Shown here: positions 1-8,708 of the stretch, piece after piece
Layout of the letters: each line of letters begins with the position of its first letter
How positions within the stretch are numbered: position 1 is the stretch's first letter
NCBI GenBank assembly: GCA_015231595.1
Contig: JADGBH010000013.1
Coordinates: 1-64,000, forward strand
DNA: 64,000 nucleotides
Source of the DNA: Desulfobacterales bacterium
GTDB lineage: Bacteria > Desulfobacterota > Desulfobacteria > Desulfobacterales > JADGBH01
Direction of reading: 5' to 3'
The notes under the pieces: generated by a model
Database searches by the model: none
Told to the model about the DNA's origin: nothing
Seen by the model: the letters and a program-made list of their open reading frames with translations, nothing else
Program-made: the position numbers and the translations under genes

Positions 1-141
1 TAAATACAACCATAATGTTAAAAATGCGAAACTCTTAATCAAAAACCAAGGAATAGTCTGTTTGTAAACATTTTATATGATAATTCTGAATATTTTAGAC
101 TATTTTTATACAAAATTATAAACTATATAAATATTTTAATC

Positions 142-740
142 ATGAAAAATATGCGATCCATGATAAAATTAAAATCTGAACAAATAAGAATAGCCAGTAA
201 CAAAGATAAAGAATACTATGAAGAATTTTTATATACTTTTCAGGATGAGATTTTTGATATTATTCGTTCCGACCAGTTTTATTTAGGCGGCGGAACTTGC
301 TTGTCCCGTTTTTACTTACATCATCGGTATTCAGATGATATTGATTTGTTTTTTAATGGTTATGATTTTCCAAAGGAAAATTTTGATATATCCTGTAGAG
401 AAATATTTAACCGTATTAGCAGTAAATTTAAGATAGAAATTCAAATTGACGGCAATTATTTTAATTATGCAAAAACAACTACACAAAAGACTGAATAAAT
501 ATTTCTGGGATGGAAAAACACACTTCACTGAACCATTTAAATTGAGAAGAATCATAGAATATGCATCGTTTCCGGACCTTTTACTTTACCCATTTGAAGA
601 ATTGAAACAAAATATTTCATTTATTGACATTGAAAAGTTGAGAACGAGCGAAAAGAGAAAAGAATTTATTAAAACCCTTTATTGACAGTTCAGACACTTG
701 GGAAGAAGCAGTTATGAAAATGGTAAATATTAGATATTGA
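142..740 (+). pseudogene. broken AbiEii/AbiGii-type nucleotidyltransferase
   Basis: The first frame (142-498) carries the nucleotidyltransferase signature GGGTCLSRFYLHHR followed by YSDDIDLFF, as in the AbiEii/AbiGii toxin family (DUF1814), which normally works with an AbiEi antitoxin. The frame then shifts: residues resembling the family C-terminus (RRIIEYASFPDLLLYPFEELK) continue in the second frame to about 685. A third frame adds IDSSDTWEEAVMKMVNIRY up to a TGA at 738-740. The joined product of about 190 aa is shorter than intact family members, so a central deletion is likely as well. No antitoxin gene is visible upstream inside the window. The two frame changes make a functional product improbable. 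Confidence 0.7.
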
Positions 741-788
741 TTTTAAAAAAATAGTAATGATATGTCAGTTTTTAAATAATTTTGGATA

Positions 789-920
789 GGGCTATCCTTC
801 ATATTGCATGAAAAGTAGTTAACATTTTATTTGAACTGGATTCCCGCTTTCGCGGGAATGACGGCACAACACCCACGTCATTCCCGCGAAGGCGGGAATC
901 CAGAATTAAAAAGTATAAAC
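789..920. repeat. partial copy of 148-bp MITE family
   Basis: The left end (GGCTATCCTTCATATTGCAT, then GAAAAGTAGTTAACA) matches the left end of the complete element at 57099-57246. The core is an imperfect palindrome at about 837-903 built from GGATTCCCGC...GCGGGAATCC arms. The right terminus (TGAAGGATGCC in the complete copy) is missing because the 80-bp TGACATAT element begins directly at 921. Confidence 0.7.
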
Positions 921-1004
921 TGACATATAATTCAGCTGTCTAAGGCTAAAAGTTTAGCCTTAGACAGTTTTTATCAACTAAAAATAGTAATGATATGTCA
1001 TTTT
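921..1004. repeat. 80-bp TGACATAT-type MITE, upstream copy
   Basis: The element runs from TGACATAT (921) to ATATGTCA (1000). With the next TTTT it is identical over 84 bp to 2609-2692 on the other side of the ATPase gene. It contains a perfect 15-bp stem with a 2-nt loop followed by a T run, so it may also terminate transcription. Confidence 0.85.
936..972 (+). terminator. terminator-like hairpin inside the repeat
   Basis: Arms CTGTCTAAGGCTAAA and TTTAGCCTTAGACAG pair perfectly over 15 bp around an AG loop and are followed by TTTTT. This has the form of an intrinsic terminator and would insulate the ATPase gene from upstream transcription. The role is inferred. Confidence 0.5.
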
Positions 1005-1018
1005 ATGGGAGATAAAAA

Positions 1019-2605
1019 ATGAGAAGATTTAGTTCTTATGGACCTGTAGATTCAAGCGAAAATTTTTGTATTAAACGCGCAGAATTAGTTCAACGATGTA
1101 CAAGTCAAATGATTGGGAATATAGATAAAAAAGGTCATTACTTTACTATTTGGGCTCCGAGACAGGCAGGAAAAACATGGATAATGCGGAAAGTTAAAGA
1201 AGAAATAGAGCTAAAGCATTCTGATAAATTTGTTGTCGGCACTATGTCAATGCAGGGAATTGTTATCAAAAAAGATGAACGAGAAGAAACACTGTTAAAC
1301 AAAATACCTCAACTAATTTGGGAAACTTTTAAGTATGAAATTTCCATACTAAAAGAATGGGAGGATTTTAAAAATTTATTCTCGATACAAAAAGGAATTT
1401 TCAATCGTCCTGTTTTACTTTTTATTGATGAGTTTGATAGCCTTCCTCCAGCAATTATCGATATACTCATTACTCTTTTTCGGGATATGTTTTTAAAAAG
1501 AGATTCGTATCTTTTGCATGGACTTGCTTTAATCGGAGTAAGAGCTGTGCTTGGAGTTGAAAGTTATCGCGGTTCTCCATTTAATATTCAACGTTCTTTA
1601 CATATTCCGAATTTCACAAAAGAAGAAGTTATAGATTTATATCAGCAATATCAAGATGAAAGCGGTCAGAAAATAGCTGATGAAGTTGTAGAAAAAATAT
1701 TTGAATTTACAAGAGGTCAACCCGGTCTTGTAAACTGGTTCGGCGAGCTTCTTACAGAAAAATATAATCATGAACCTGATAAAAGCATTGATATGAATTC
1801 TTGGAAAAAAGTTTGCAGTGATGCTGTTAATATTGAATGGAATAATACAATATTAAATTTAATAAAAAAAGCTCGGGGGAATTATCAGGATTATGTTGTA
1901 GATTTATTTTCCAGACCAGATATGCTGTTTATGATTGATGCTGATTGGTGCAGTTATTTATATTTAAACGGAATTATTGATTATAAGGTTCAAACCAGAC
2001 CGAGTGGAGAAAATGAAGCTATCTGTATTTTTTCATCTCCTTTTGTTCAAAGACGTCTTTATAATGCTTTAACTATTGATGTTATCGGCGATAGAATGCC
2101 TATTCCTTCATTAGATGCATTAGATACACTCGCAGATGTTTTTGAAAATCAGGAAATCAATACTTTGGCTTTGCTTGAAAGATATAAAAATTATTTAAAA
2201 CGCTTAAAAGCTAAAGGAATAAATCCTTGGAAAGAACAGCCAAGACGGGCTGATTTACATTTAACCGAGGCTGTAGGACATTTTCATATTTACGCTTGGC
2301 TTCAAAGCGCTATTGGAAGGAAATGCGTTATAAGTCCAGAATTTCCAACAGGTAATGGCAGAGTTGATTTACATTTATCTTGTATGAATAAAAAAGGACT
2401 TATAGAAGTAAAAAGCTTTACAAATGCCTCTGAAATTAAAGAAAATATAATGCAAGCGGCTGGATATGCTCAAAAGACAGGCTTAAATAGCATCACTATT
2501 GCCCTATTCGTTCCTTTTGATGATGAATCAATTCTTGAAAAACTTTCAGCACATGACATTATAGATGATATAAAAGTAAACGTATTTGCTATTGGATGGC
2601 AATAA
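1019..2605 (+). CDS. AAA-like ATPase with C-terminal PD-(D/E)XK nuclease domain
   Basis: A 528-aa protein. The N-terminus has the AAA-like (PF14516-type) opening with a conserved arginine followed by Walker A (WAPRQAGKTW, about residues 49-58) and Walker B (VLLFIDEFDSLP, about 132-143). The C-terminal 120 residues look like a PD-(D/E)XK nuclease: GRVDLHL, then LIEVKSF supplying E-x-K, then a QAAGYA helix. Such ATPase-nuclease proteins are common in Desulfobacterota and cyanobacteria but have no settled function; DNA or NTP-dependent defence is inference. The start ATG has a GGGAG ribosome site. The gene is a single-gene unit bracketed by identical 84-bp repeats, each carrying a terminator-like hairpin, which suggests it moves or moved as a cassette. 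It lies directly upstream of the large helicase on the same strand. Confidence 0.75.
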   Translation: MRRFSSYGPVDSSENFCIKRAELVQRCTSQMIGNIDKKGHYFTIWAPRQAGKTWIMRKVKEEIELKHSDKFVVGTMSMQGIVIKKDEREETLLNKIPQLIWETFKYEISILKEWEDFKNLFSIQKGIFNRPVLLFIDEFDSLPPAIIDILITLFRDMFLKRDSYLLHGLALIGVRAVLGVESYRGSPFNIQRSLHIPNFTKEEVIDLYQQYQDESGQKIADEVVEKIFEFTRGQPGLVNWFGELLTEKYNHEPDKSIDMNSWKKVCSDAVNIEWNNTILNLIKKARGNYQDYVVDLFSRPDMLFMIDADWCSYLYLNGIIDYKVQTRPSGENEAICIFSSPFVQRRLYNALTIDVIGDRMPIPSLDALDTLADVFENQEINTLALLERYKNYLKRLKAKGINPWKEQPRRADLHLTEAVGHFHIYAWLQSAIGRKCVISPEFPTGNGRVDLHLSCMNKKGLIEVKSFTNASEIKENIMQAAGYAQKTGLNSITIALFVPFDDESILEKLSAHDIIDDIKVNVFAIGWQ

Positions 2606-2608
2606 TAA

Positions 2609-2692
2609 TGACATATAATTCAGCTGTCTAAGGCTAAAAGTTTAGCCTTAGACAGTTTTTATCAACTAAAAATAGTAATGATATGTCATTTT
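2609..2692. repeat. 80-bp TGACATAT-type MITE, downstream copy
   Basis: Identical over 84 bp to 921-1004 and in the same orientation, starting 4 bp after the ATPase stop codon. The two copies therefore frame the gene as direct repeats about 1.69 kb apart. Confidence 0.85.
2624..2660 (+). terminator. terminator-like hairpin after the ATPase gene
   Basis: The same 15-bp perfect stem, AG loop and T run as at 936-972, here 18 bp past the stop codon of the ATPase gene and in the right orientation to end its transcript. Confidence 0.55.
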
Positions 2693-2741
2693 TTAAATTG
2701 TCTAAATAGCCGTTCAGACAATCTTGAGGAACTATTTAATT

Positions 2742-5700
2742 ATGACCCAATCAATTGATGCTGTTCATCTTCATAAAGACATAATTGAAGACTATAAATC
2801 ATTTGTTCATAGCTTCATTAACATAAAAAATGAAAGTATTAGGAAATTTGTTGAATTAGAAATAAATCAGGGCAAGTTCTGGCCTGAGCCTTTAATTCAA
2901 TTTAATCCTTCTTTTAGCATAGGAAAATCAGCTAAAACTTTATGCGATGAAGGAATACTTGCTTTTGAAATGGAAAAAATTTTTAAAGGCTTTCCTTTTT
3001 TTGAACATCAGACTGAAGCTATTATAAAAGGTAGTCAGGGAATTGATTTTATAGTTACATCAGGCACAGGCTCAGGAAAATCACTGATATTTCTATCTAC
3101 AATTTTTAATTATTTATTACGCAATAAGCCATCATTAGGCATAAAGGCTATAATAGTCTATCCTATGAATGCTCTTATTAATTCTCAATTTGAAGAAATC
3201 GGGAAGTTTAAAGACAATTATGAAAAAGAAACAGGAAAACAATTTCCAATCACTTATGCTAAATATACAGGTCAGGAAAAAGAAGATGAGCGTGAAAAAA
3301 TAAAAAAATCCCCTCCTGATATTATCCTGACAAATTACATGATGTTGGAATTAATTGTAACAAGACCCCATGAATATAATATTAGAACATCTATTTATGA
3401 AAATTTAAAATATCTTGTTTTTGATGAGCTTCATACATATAGAGGAAGACAAGGCTCTGACGTAGCATTATTGATTAGACGAATAAAAGCTCAAACAAAA
3501 AATAAAGTTTCGTGCATTGGAACGTCAGCTACAATGATTTCAGGCGCAAGCTTAACCGAACAAAAAGAAAAAATAGCTGAAGTAGCTTCAAAATTCTTTG
3601 CGACAATTTTTTCAGAACATCAAATTGTTATAGAATCCCTTGTTAGATGTTTTGAATATCAAGGAATTATGCCCAGCAAAGACGATTTAAAAAAAGCTTT
3701 AGAAAACCTTAGAGATAATTCTTTAGAATCCTATAGTAACGAAGAAAATTTAAAACAATCTCAGATAGCTATATGGCTTGAAAATAAAATCGCTTTAATT
3801 GAAAAACAAGGAAAACTAATTAGAAATACACCTATGAAGTTTAGCGAAATAGTAAATAAACTTGAAGAAGATTCAGGTTTAAATAAATCTGTTTGCGAAC
3901 AAGGCTTGAAATCTTTTTTGCTATGGCTCGCTAAAATTAATGAAAAAAAGAATAATAAAAACGCCTATCTTCCTTATAAAATCCATCATTTTATTTCTCA
4001 AACAGGCTCAGTTTATGTGTCTTTAGATAATGATGAAAACAAAATTATATCTCTTGAACCAAAAATATCTTACGGAGATGAAGAAATACCTTTATACCCT
4101 GTTGTTTTTAGCCGAATTTCAGGCTATGAATTTATCTGTGTTAATAAAGATTATAATAAAAAAATATTAATCAAAAGGGAATTTAAGGAAATTATCGAGG
4201 AAGAAGAAAACATAACATCTGGTTATTTAATTCCATACTCGGATATATGGAATCCAGATACAGATACAGAACTGTTACCAGAATCATGGGGCAAAACAGA
4301 TAAAAAAGGCAATTACAAAATTAATAAAGATTATAAAAATAGAATCCCCCAAAAAATCTATTACGACAGGAAAGGTAATTTTTCGGATAGTAATAAATTG
4401 AAATATGAAGGCTGGTTTATGCCTGCAAAACTCTTATTTGACCCAACCAGCGGAGTATTTTATGATACAAAAACAAGCGAAAATACAAAATTAACTCGTA
4501 TAGGCAGTGAAGCAAGAAGCACATCCACAACTATTTTATCATTTTCAATACTTAAATATTTGGCACAATACGGTTTACAAAAAGAGCATCAAAAGCTGTT
4601 GAGCTTTACAGATAATCGTCAAGATGCAGCTCTTCAATCCGGACATTTTAACGATTTTATTAAAGTTATCCAATTACGCTCAGCTATTTATCAGGCTCTT
4701 TTACAAAATAAAAATTTAAATCATTCTAATTTAAGTTATGCTATTTTAAAGGCTCTTTCATTACCTCAGGAAGAATACGCAAATAATCAATCAACATTTT
4801 CATCAGTTATTCGTGAAAATGAAAATACATTTAAAGATTTATTAATGTATAGAGCTTTAGACGACTTAAAACGAGGCTGGAGATTTAATCTTCCTAATCT
4901 TGAACAATGCGGTCTGCTTGAAATTGACTATAAAAATTTAAAAGAAAACTGCCAAGCTAATGAAGATTGGGCAGATATTCCTTTATTGAACGAGCTGTCT
5001 TTAGAAGATAGAATTGAAATTGTATATCAAACTCTTGATTATTTTAGAAAATCTTATGCGATATCCAGCGAAGAATATTTAACAGCAAAAGCGATTGATG
5101 AAAAAACAAAAGAAATGAAGGAAAAATTAAAACCCCCATGGAAATTAGATGATAATGAAAAAATAGAATATCCATGTTTCCTGCGTTATGAAACACTAAA
5201 ACATTCAAAAATTATAACTTATACCCAAAGCATAGGATTACAAAGTTCTTATGGAAAATATATTAGATATGAGGCTAAACAAAAAGGAGTTGAATTAAAA
5301 GGTGAAAATTATTTAGCCTTTATTAAAGCTTTTTTAGAACTATGCGTTAATGCAGGATGGCTGCATAAAACTACCGCAAAAAATAGCGAAGGAAAAGAAA
5401 CAACTTTATATCAACTTAGAATTGACGCTATTTTATGGAAAATTGGAGATGAAAAAAATATCGTAAAAGATGCTGTTAAAAACAGATCGTATAAACTAAT
5501 TGAACAAAAGCCGAATTTATTTTTTCAAAGCATTTATAAAACGAATTTTCAAGACATGAAGCTTATTATCGGCAAAGAACATACAGGACAATTAAGCACT
5601 AAAGACAGAATAGAGAGGGAAGAAAAATTCAGAACAGGGGAATACAGCGTGCTGTTTTGTTCTCCAACAATGGAACTCGGTATTGATATTGCCAGCCTTA

Positions 5701-7862
5701 ATATAGTTCATCTAAGAAATGTGCCTCCAAATCCTTCTAATTACGCCCAAAGAAGCGGAAGATCAGGTCGAAACGGGCAGGCTGCTCTTATTTTTACAAA
5801 CTGCTCAGCTTATTCTCCCCATGATATGCATTATTTTAATCATACTTCAAATATGGTTTCAGGAGTAGTTTTGCCGCCAAGAATTGACCTTATTAATAAA
5901 GAACTCATAGAAACCCATTTAAATGCTCTTTATTTATCAAGAATTGGTTTAGAAGAACTTAATAATTCCATACAGGATATAATTGAAAATACAGCCGACC
6001 TTCCATTAAAAGATGTAATTAAAGAAAAATTTAAAATATCTGCTCAAGCAAAAGAAGAAATTAAAAGAATTTTTAAAGAAGTTGTTAAAACTATTCCTAT
6101 AAAACACAATGAATTATTATGGCTTAATGACGAATGGATTGAACAAAACATAAACGCTATCCCACAAAAATTTGATAGAGCTTTAGACAGATGGCGAAAA
6201 TTATATAATGTTACTCAAAAACAGCTCAGTAATGTATCACAAATAATTGAAAGCAATCTTTATCCGAAAACTTCTGAAACTATGAAAGATGCTTTAAAAA
6301 ATCAAAGTCAAGCATTAAGACAAAGGGATTTATTGTGCAATAAAAGCGATAAATTTAATAATAGCTTGTCGGATTTTTATCCTTATCGTTATTTAGCATC
6401 AGAAGGATTTTTGCCGGGATATAATTTCGCAAGACTTCCTATTAGAGCTTTTATTCCTATTGGGAATTCTGGAGAATATATTTCAAGACCAAGATTTATA
6501 GCTTTAAGGGAATTCGGACCGAGAAATGTTATATATCACAATGGAAGCAAATACATGATTGAACAAGTTTTTATACCTGAAATTGAAAATACTTTAAAGA
6601 AAGCAAAAATAAGTAAAAATTCAGGATATATTATAGTAGAAGGAGATAGCGAATATAATAATGATATGTGTCCATTTAGCCATATATCCCTTTCAGACGG
6701 CAATAACATAGAATTTTTTACTAATTTACTTGAAATGTCTGAAACTAAAACTCGCGATATTGAACGGATTACATGCCTTGAAGAAGAGCGCATATCAAGG
6801 GGATACGATATAAGAACATATTTTAATATGCATGGAAAATTAGACGCTATAATTACAGCAAAAGTAAAGAATGAAAAAGAAAATTTTTTAAATATTAGAT
6901 TTTTGCCAGCCGCTAAATTAATACAAATAAACAAAAAATGGAGAGCAACAAAAGAAGAAGGCTTTTTAATCGGGACAAGCACAGGAAGATGGAAAAAAGA
7001 AAGCCAAAGGAATGAAATTCAAAAAAATGATATTATATCGCAGGAAGCAAACAAAGTCATTATGCTATTTACGAGTGATAATGCTGATGCTCTTTATATT
7101 GAGCCGATAAAAGCTCTGAATTTAAACTATGCTGGGATTGTTACTTTACAATATGCCTTAAAACGTGCTATTGAGCATATTTTTCAGGTAGAACCAAACG
7201 AATTAGGAGTTGAACTTATGGGTGGAGGAGATACTCCGAATATATTTTTATATGAAGCATCAGAAGGTTCTCTTGGAATATTATCTCAATTCGTAGAAAA
7301 TAATAGTGTTTTTAAAAATGTTATTGAAGAAGCCATTAAAATATGCCGTTACGATGATACGCATTATAAAGAAAAAGCCTCTTATAATGATTTATTGGAT
7401 TATTATAATCAACGTTATCATGATGTAATAAACAGGTTTGAAATTAAAGAAGCTTTATCTAAATTACTTGTCTCTAATATTGAAATTATTACTAATAAAT
7501 TCGGCTCAAACTATGATGAACAATACAATAAATTACTTAAAGAAATAGATGTAAATTCTTCTACAGAACGAAAATTTTTAGATTATCTATATAAAAACGG
7601 CTTGAGACTTCCTGATAAAGCTCAAGCAAGAACAAAAGACATTTATTCGCAACCAGATTTTTTTTATGAGCCTGACATTCATGTTTTTTGCGATGGAAAA
7701 CATCATGATGAGCCTGAAATAAAAAAAAGAGATAATGATATTCGTCAAGCGATTCGTAATAACGGCGAACAAGTTTTTGTTTATTATTACCGAGATAAGC
7801 TTGACGACATTATAGCAAAAAGAAATGATATTTTTATAAAGGTTACTTTCTATAGTCTTTAA
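2742..7862 (+). CDS. large DEAD/DEAH-box helicase with DUF1998 and nuclease tail (DruE/DrmA-like)
   Basis: A 1706-aa protein. ATG at 2742 is preferred over the in-frame TTG at 2724 because TTGAGGA then serves as its ribosome site. Helicase motifs appear in order: Walker A TSGTGSGKS near residue 107, motif II VFDELHTYRGRQGSD near 225, motif III GTSATM near 260, and a far C-terminal RecA domain with MELGIDIASL and QRSGRSGRNGQ around 985-1015. A DUF1998/MZB-like part follows near 1440-1570 (GVELMGGGDTPNIFLYEAS). The last 100 residues resemble Vsr/DUF559 endonucleases (QPDFFYEPDIHVFCDGKHH). Size and order resemble the defence helicases DruE of Druantia and DrmA of DISARM, but no druH or other partner is adjacent, so the system type is unassigned. 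In the DUF1998 part the usual Cys cluster before YNQ-x-x-H is replaced by ASYNDLLDYYNQ, so zinc binding there is probably lost. Confidence 0.8.
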   Translation: MTQSIDAVHLHKDIIEDYKSFVHSFINIKNESIRKFVELEINQGKFWPEPLIQFNPSFSIGKSAKTLCDEGILAFEMEKIFKGFPFFEHQTEAIIKGSQGIDFIVTSGTGSGKSLIFLSTIFNYLLRNKPSLGIKAIIVYPMNALINSQFEEIGKFKDNYEKETGKQFPITYAKYTGQEKEDEREKIKKSPPDIILTNYMMLELIVTRPHEYNIRTSIYENLKYLVFDELHTYRGRQGSDVALLIRRIKAQTKNKVSCIGTSATMISGASLTEQKEKIAEVASKFFATIFSEHQIVIESLVRCFEYQGIMPSKDDLKKALENLRDNSLESYSNEENLKQSQIAIWLENKIALIEKQGKLIRNTPMKFSEIVNKLEEDSGLNKSVCEQGLKSFLLWLAKINEKKNNKNAYLPYKIHHFISQTGSVYVSLDNDENKIISLEPKISYGDEEIPLYPVVFSRISGYEFICVNKDYNKKILIKREFKEIIEEEENITSGYLIPYSDIWNPDTDTELLPESWGKTDKKGNYKINKDYKNRIPQKIYYDRKGNFSDSNKLKYEGWFMPAKLLFDPTSGVFYDTKTSENTKLTRIGSEARSTSTTILSFSILKYLAQYGLQKEHQKLLSFTDNRQDAALQSGHFNDFIKVIQLRSAIYQALLQNKNLNHSNLSYAILKALSLPQEEYANNQSTFSSVIRENENTFKDLLMYRALDDLKRGWRFNLPNLEQCGLLEIDYKNLKENCQANEDWADIPLLNELSLEDRIEIVYQTLDYFRKSYAISSEEYLTAKAIDEKTKEMKEKLKPPWKLDDNEKIEYPCFLRYETLKHSKIITYTQSIGLQSSYGKYIRYEAKQKGVELKGENYLAFIKAFLELCVNAGWLHKTTAKNSEGKETTLYQLRIDAILWKIGDEKNIVKDAVKNRSYKLIEQKPNLFFQSIYKTNFQDMKLIIGKEHTGQLSTKDRIEREEKFRTGEYSVLFCSPTMELGIDIASLNIVHLRNVPPNPSNYAQRSGRSGRNGQAALIFTNCSAYSPHDMHYFNHTSNMVSGVVLPPRIDLINKELIETHLNALYLSRIGLEELNNSIQDIIENTADLPLKDVIKEKFKISAQAKEEIKRIFKEVVKTIPIKHNELLWLNDEWIEQNINAIPQKFDRALDRWRKLYNVTQKQLSNVSQIIESNLYPKTSETMKDALKNQSQALRQRDLLCNKSDKFNNSLSDFYPYRYLASEGFLPGYNFARLPIRAFIPIGNSGEYISRPRFIALREFGPRNVIYHNGSKYMIEQVFIPEIENTLKKAKISKNSGYIIVEGDSEYNNDMCPFSHISLSDGNNIEFFTNLLEMSETKTRDIERITCLEEERISRGYDIRTYFNMHGKLDAIITAKVKNEKENFLNIRFLPAAKLIQINKKWRATKEEGFLIGTSTGRWKKESQRNEIQKNDIISQEANKVIMLFTSDNADALYIEPIKALNLNYAGIVTLQYALKRAIEHIFQVEPNELGVELMGGGDTPNIFLYEASEGSLGILSQFVENNSVFKNVIEEAIKICRYDDTHYKEKASYNDLLDYYNQRYHDVINRFEIKEALSKLLVSNIEIITNKFGSNYDEQYNKLLKEIDVNSSTERKFLDYLYKNGLRLPDKAQARTKDIYSQPDFFYEPDIHVFCDGKHHDEPEIKKRDNDIRQAIRNNGEQVFVYYYRDKLDDIIAKRNDIFIKVTFYSL

Positions 7863-7881
7863 GAAAAGTATTTTGGGTTAT

Positions 7882-7972
7882 CGTCATTTCGGGGAAAGTC
7901 AGAAAATCGTTTATTCTGGATTCCGGGTTAAAATTGAAAAATATTCATTTTTCAATTTTTCCCGGAATGACG
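7882..7972. repeat. 91-bp palindromic repeat at the rearrangement point
   Basis: Ends CGTCATTTCGGGG and CCCGGAATGACG are near-perfect inverted repeats. Inside lies the hairpin AAATTGAAAAAT-ATTC-ATTTTTCAATTT. The same modules occur at 38928-38985 and 61372-61513. It fills the gap between the helicase stop codon and the first recognisable codons of the truncated DUF5682 gene. Confidence 0.7.
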
Positions 7973-8066
7973 TCCCTTCGAGGTTTATTTAATTTTTCCA
8001 ATTTACTTTTTTAAATACTGTAACGCTCGTTACGGCAATGTAAGGGGCACTGATATAAAAGAAATA

Positions 8067-8708
8067 ATGAAGGTTTTCAACGGGCTTTTTGAGCGAATAC
8101 TTATTGGGATTTTTCCGGCTTGCTATTCTTTAGATGATGAAGCTGCCCAATCAATGATAAAAAGTATATCCAATGTTAATGAAAGCTTAAAAATCCTAAA
8201 CACCACAGACCTAAATGAAGAATGGAATAAAATTCTTTTAAAACTCGAAGGAAATGATAATAATATTCATGGATTAGTAAGGGGTTTTTGCATAAGGATT
8301 CTTTTGGAACAAAAATGTTTGACAGAAGAAGATTTGGAGAGAAAGGCTCATCTTAATCTGTCTTTTGCTAATCCTATTTCTCAAGTAGTATCTTGGATTG
8401 AAGGGTTATTAACTGGAATCGGCCTTTTTTTAATTCACCAGGACGGATTTTGGTCTGTTATGAATTCTTGGGTTATTGAGCTTAATGAGGATATTTTTTC
8501 AAATATTCTTCCGATTTTAAGAAGAGCTTTTTCTAATTTTAGTCGTCCAGAGCGGCGAAATATGGGTGAAAAAATAAAGCATATTCAAATAAGTTCAAAA
8601 AAAGCTAAAAAAGATGTTCAAAAATTAGATTTTTTATCAATTGATGAAAAACGAGCGAATAAAGTATTGAATATTTTGACGCAAATATTAGGAGTAAAAC
8701 ATGGCTGA
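8067..8708 (+). CDS. C-terminal fragment of a DUF5682 protein
   Basis: The 213-aa reading frame matches, from recalled family features, only the C-terminal third of DUF5682 proteins (normally roughly 700-800 aa): FPACYSLDDEAAQSM, a glycine-rich WIEGLLTGIGLFLIHQDGFW, then LPILRRAFSNFSRPERRNMGE. The family-like sequence continues upstream of the ATG in the same frame (ARYGNVRGTDIKEI, about 8025-8066) until a stop at 7968-7970 inside the palindromic repeat. The original start and N-terminal part are therefore gone. There is no ribosome site before ATG 8067. The 3' end overlaps the VWA gene by 8 bp, the coupling expected of the intact cluster. Whether this stub is still translated is unknown; it is best treated as a truncated gene. 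Confidence 0.7.
   Translation: MKVFNGLFERILIGIFPACYSLDDEAAQSMIKSISNVNESLKILNTTDLNEEWNKILLKLEGNDNNIHGLVRGFCIRILLEQKCLTEEDLERKAHLNLSFANPISQVVSWIEGLLTGIGLFLIHQDGFWSVMNSWVIELNEDIFSNILPILRRAFSNFSRPERRNMGEKIKHIQISSKKAKKDVQKLDFLSIDEKRANKVLNILTQILGVKHG

Noticed and set aside
837..903. CRISPR-like palindromic repeat
   Set aside because: It is a single inverted repeat belonging to a MITE; there is no regular spaced array and no cas gene.
6536..6982. Minus-strand open frame of 148 codons inside the helicase gene
   Set aside because: Shadow of the helicase coding frame; no ribosome site and no recognisable domain.
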